Below are positions 5,821 to 6,816 of a stretch of DNA of 6,816 nucleotides, in pieces; position 1 is the stretch's first letter, and every line of letters begins with the position of its first letter. The notes under the pieces are model-generated. The model saw only the letters and a program-made list of their open reading frames with translations. It had not been told where the DNA came from and made no database searches. The stretch is from Actinomycetota bacterium (lineage in GTDB: Bacteria; Actinomycetota; Acidimicrobiia; Spongiisociales; ZC4RG35), in NCBI GenBank assembly GCA_019347585.1, contig JAHWLC010000059.1, forward strand, positions 1 through 6,816. Reading direction: 5' to 3'. Both the position numbers and the translations under genes were made by a program.

Positions 5821-5845
5821 GGGGCGAGCCTAGAGCTAGCGCCCC
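5821..5845. repeat. Compact inverted repeat next to the pgpA start
   Basis: Outer arms GGGGCG (5821-5826) and CGCCCC (5840-5845) flank inner arms CTAG (5830-5833) and CTAG (5836-5839) around a 2-nt centre, with a 3-nt bulge on the left. The element ends 2 nt from the pgpA ATG on the minus strand. It could be an operator-like palindrome or a hairpin over the pgpA ribosome-binding region. The symmetry is visible directly; the function is inferred. Confidence 0.5.
5825..5843. repeat. Direct repeat copy 2, in the pgpA leader
   Basis: The 19-nt segment CGAGCCTAGAGCTAGCGCC on plus matches 5364-5381 apart from one extra T. On the minus strand it places TAGGCT (TANNNT form) 8 nt before the pgpA ATG, close to the spacing of a leaderless promoter. 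It overlaps the inverted repeat at 5821-5845. Confidence 0.55.
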
Positions 5846-6024
5846 GCCCCACAACGTTTGCCGGGCTCAGAGCGGCCAATCGCCGCCCCCAGCTGCGTCC
5901 TCGGCCTCGACGCACGCTCCGAGTGCGCCTTCGTCCTGCGTCCTTGCTGGATGACGACGCTGGCTCGCTCTGACCCTCGCCAACGCCATGAGGCAGGGCG
6001 CTGTGGCGGCCGACCCGGGTTGCG
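5846..6024. other. Remainder of the pgpA-ilvE divergent intergenic region
   Basis: I see no convincing gene here; the overlapping open frames lack family motifs and start signals. It holds a 9-nt direct repeat, CTGCGTCCT, at 5893-5901 and 5936-5944. A small inverted repeat has arms CGCAC (5911-5915) and GTGCG (5923-5927). Either could be a regulator site, but both are short enough to be chance. Confidence 0.4.
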
Positions 6025-6025
6025 A

Positions 6026-6031
6026 TACGCT
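6026..6031 (+). promoter_or_regulatory. Candidate -10 element for leaderless ilvE transcription
   Basis: TACGCT fits the actinobacterial TANNNT -10 form and ends 6 nt before the ilvE ATG at 6038. That spacing would place transcription start on or next to the A of the start codon. There is no usable Shine-Dalgarno site: GGAAG at 6032-6036 is only 1 nt from the ATG. No clear -35 is seen. Confidence 0.45.
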
Positions 6032-6037
6032 GGAAGC

Positions 6038-6816
6038 ATGGAACCTGCATCACACATCTGGAGCGACGGGGAGCTCGTCGATTGGGACCAGGCCACGGTG
6101 CATTTCCTCTCTCATGCTCTCCAGTACGGGACTGGCGTCTTCGAGGGGATCCGGGCTTACGACACCCCGGAGGGGCCGGCGGTATTCCGGCTTCACGACC
6201 ACATGGCGCGTCTCGACGCCTCGGCCCGCGCCTACGGGTTCCCGGTGAGATGGAGCGTCGCCGAGCTGGCGGAGGCGACGGTGGATCTGCTCCGCGCCAC
6301 CGAGCTGGAGTCCGCGTACATACGCCCCCAGATCTTCTACGGCCTGGGCACCGTCGGCCTCGACCCCAGCCCGAACAAGCTGCACACCATGATCGCGGCC
6401 TTCTCCTTCGGCGCCTATCTGGGGGAGACCGGGATCCGCAAGGGGATCACGGCCATGGTCTCCAGCTGGCGGCGCATCTCCCATACCTCGCTCATCCCGA
6501 CGGCCAAGGGCTCCGGGGGGTACCTGAACTCGATGCTGGCCAAGCAGGAGGCGCTTCGGGCCGGCTACGACGAGGCCATCCTCCTCAACGACGGCGGCAC
6601 CCTCTCCGAGGGGAGCGGGATGAACCTGTTCCTGGTCTCCGATGGCGTGGTGCTGACTCCGCCGGTCTCCTCGGGGATCCTGGAGGGGATCACCCGGAAC
6701 ACCATCATCGAGCTCCTGACCGGGGAAGGCGTCGAGGTGCGCCAGGTCGACCTGGCCCGAGGCAGCCTCTACATCTCCGACGAGATCTTCCTCACGGGCA
6801 CCGCGGCCGAGGTGAC
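6038..6816 (+). CDS. ilvE: Branched-chain amino acid aminotransferase (partial, 3' end beyond window)
   Basis: This PLP-dependent class IV aminotransferase interconverts leucine, isoleucine and valine with their 2-keto acids, the last step of branched-chain amino acid synthesis. The 259 residues visible of an expected roughly 300 show HALQYGTGVFEGIRAY (26-41), RLHDHMARL (51-59) and the catalytic PLP lysine K157 in IPTAKGSGGYLNS (153-165). Also present are LSEGSGMNLF (189-198, E191), PVSSGILEGITR (209-220) and DEIFLTGTAAEV (248-259), which matches the family C-terminal phosphate-binding region. The motifs and spacing match E. coli-type IlvE rather than D-amino-acid transaminase or PabC. The ATG at 6038 precedes the usual short N-terminus (HIWSDGELVDWDQATVHFL). 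The gene is divergent from pgpA, with a possible leaderless promoter. The reading frame is open to the right edge. Confidence 0.93.
   Translation, partial: MEPASHIWSDGELVDWDQATVHFLSHALQYGTGVFEGIRAYDTPEGPAVFRLHDHMARLDASARAYGFPVRWSVAELAEATVDLLRATELESAYIRPQIFYGLGTVGLDPSPNKLHTMIAAFSFGAYLGETGIRKGITAMVSSWRRISHTSLIPTAKGSGGYLNSMLAKQEALRAGYDEAILLNDGGTLSEGSGMNLFLVSDGVVLTPPVSSGILEGITRNTIIELLTGEGVEVRQVDLARGSLYISDEIFLTGTAAEV

Noticed and set aside
5893..5944. CTGCGTCCT direct repeat in the intergenic region as a regulator binding pair
   Set aside because: A 9-nt repeat with 34 nt between copies is expected by chance at this size and composition. It is noted in the region description only.
5836..6096. Minus-strand and plus-strand small open frames in the pgpA-ilvE gap (for example 5836-6096 minus, 5988-6248 plus)
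   Set aside because: They overlap the start of ilvE, lack ribosome-binding sites and motifs, and their composition matches random GC-rich frames.
2..6816. A hidden defence, mobile or CRISPR-type system
   Set aside because: There are no repeat arrays, transposase or integrase motifs, toxin-antitoxin pairs or tRNA-like structures. All sizeable genes belong to housekeeping families apart from DUF2332.

Overview
The window is a compact stretch of high-GC (roughly two thirds G+C by eye) bacterial chromosome. It has short intergenic gaps and many non-ATG starts. A CofC/FbiD-type coenzyme F420 guanylyltransferase, a DUF2332 protein, a zinc-ribbon RNase HI and a possible leaderless promoter together suggest an actinobacterium (Actinomycetota), possibly Acidimicrobiia-like. 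That placement is an inference from gene content, not from a phylogenetic marker. I see no mobile elements, CRISPR arrays, tRNAs or rRNAs.

Positions 2-3541 hold four tightly packed plus-strand genes that look like one operon. They encode a tandem two-domain histidine phosphatase, a class I SAM-dependent methyltransferase, an RNase HI with an N-terminal four-cysteine zinc ribbon, and a DUF2332 protein. The gaps are 12, 5 and about 16 nt, and the last three genes appear to start at GTG, TTG and CTG. In mycobacteria an RNase HI domain and a histidine phosphatase domain are fused in one protein (Rv2228c type). Here the same two activities sit as neighbours.

Positions 3526-5818 hold four minus-strand genes, in transcription order pgpA (phosphatidylglycerophosphatase A), a universal stress protein, cofC and a short-chain dehydrogenase/reductase (SDR). 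The first three are closely spaced and probably cotranscribed. The SDR has its own AT-rich promoter candidate in a 65-nt gap, and its catalytic Tyr appears to be replaced by Phe. The two operons converge and overlap tail to tail by 16 bp in a near-palindrome that contains both stop codons.

Positions 5819-6037 form the divergent intergenic region between pgpA and ilvE. It carries a compact inverted repeat next to the pgpA start, one copy of an 18/19-nt direct repeat whose other copy lies at the pgpA stop, and a TANNNT box placed for leaderless transcription of ilvE. The branched-chain amino acid aminotransferase gene ilvE starts at 6038 and runs off the right edge.

Most of the content is housekeeping: phospholipid synthesis, F420 synthesis, branched-chain amino acid metabolism and R-loop/RNA primer removal. 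I find no clearly new multi-gene system. The best leads are the altered SDR active site, the RNase HI/phosphatase neighbourhood with its zinc ribbon, the DUF2332 protein, and the repeated motif around pgpA.
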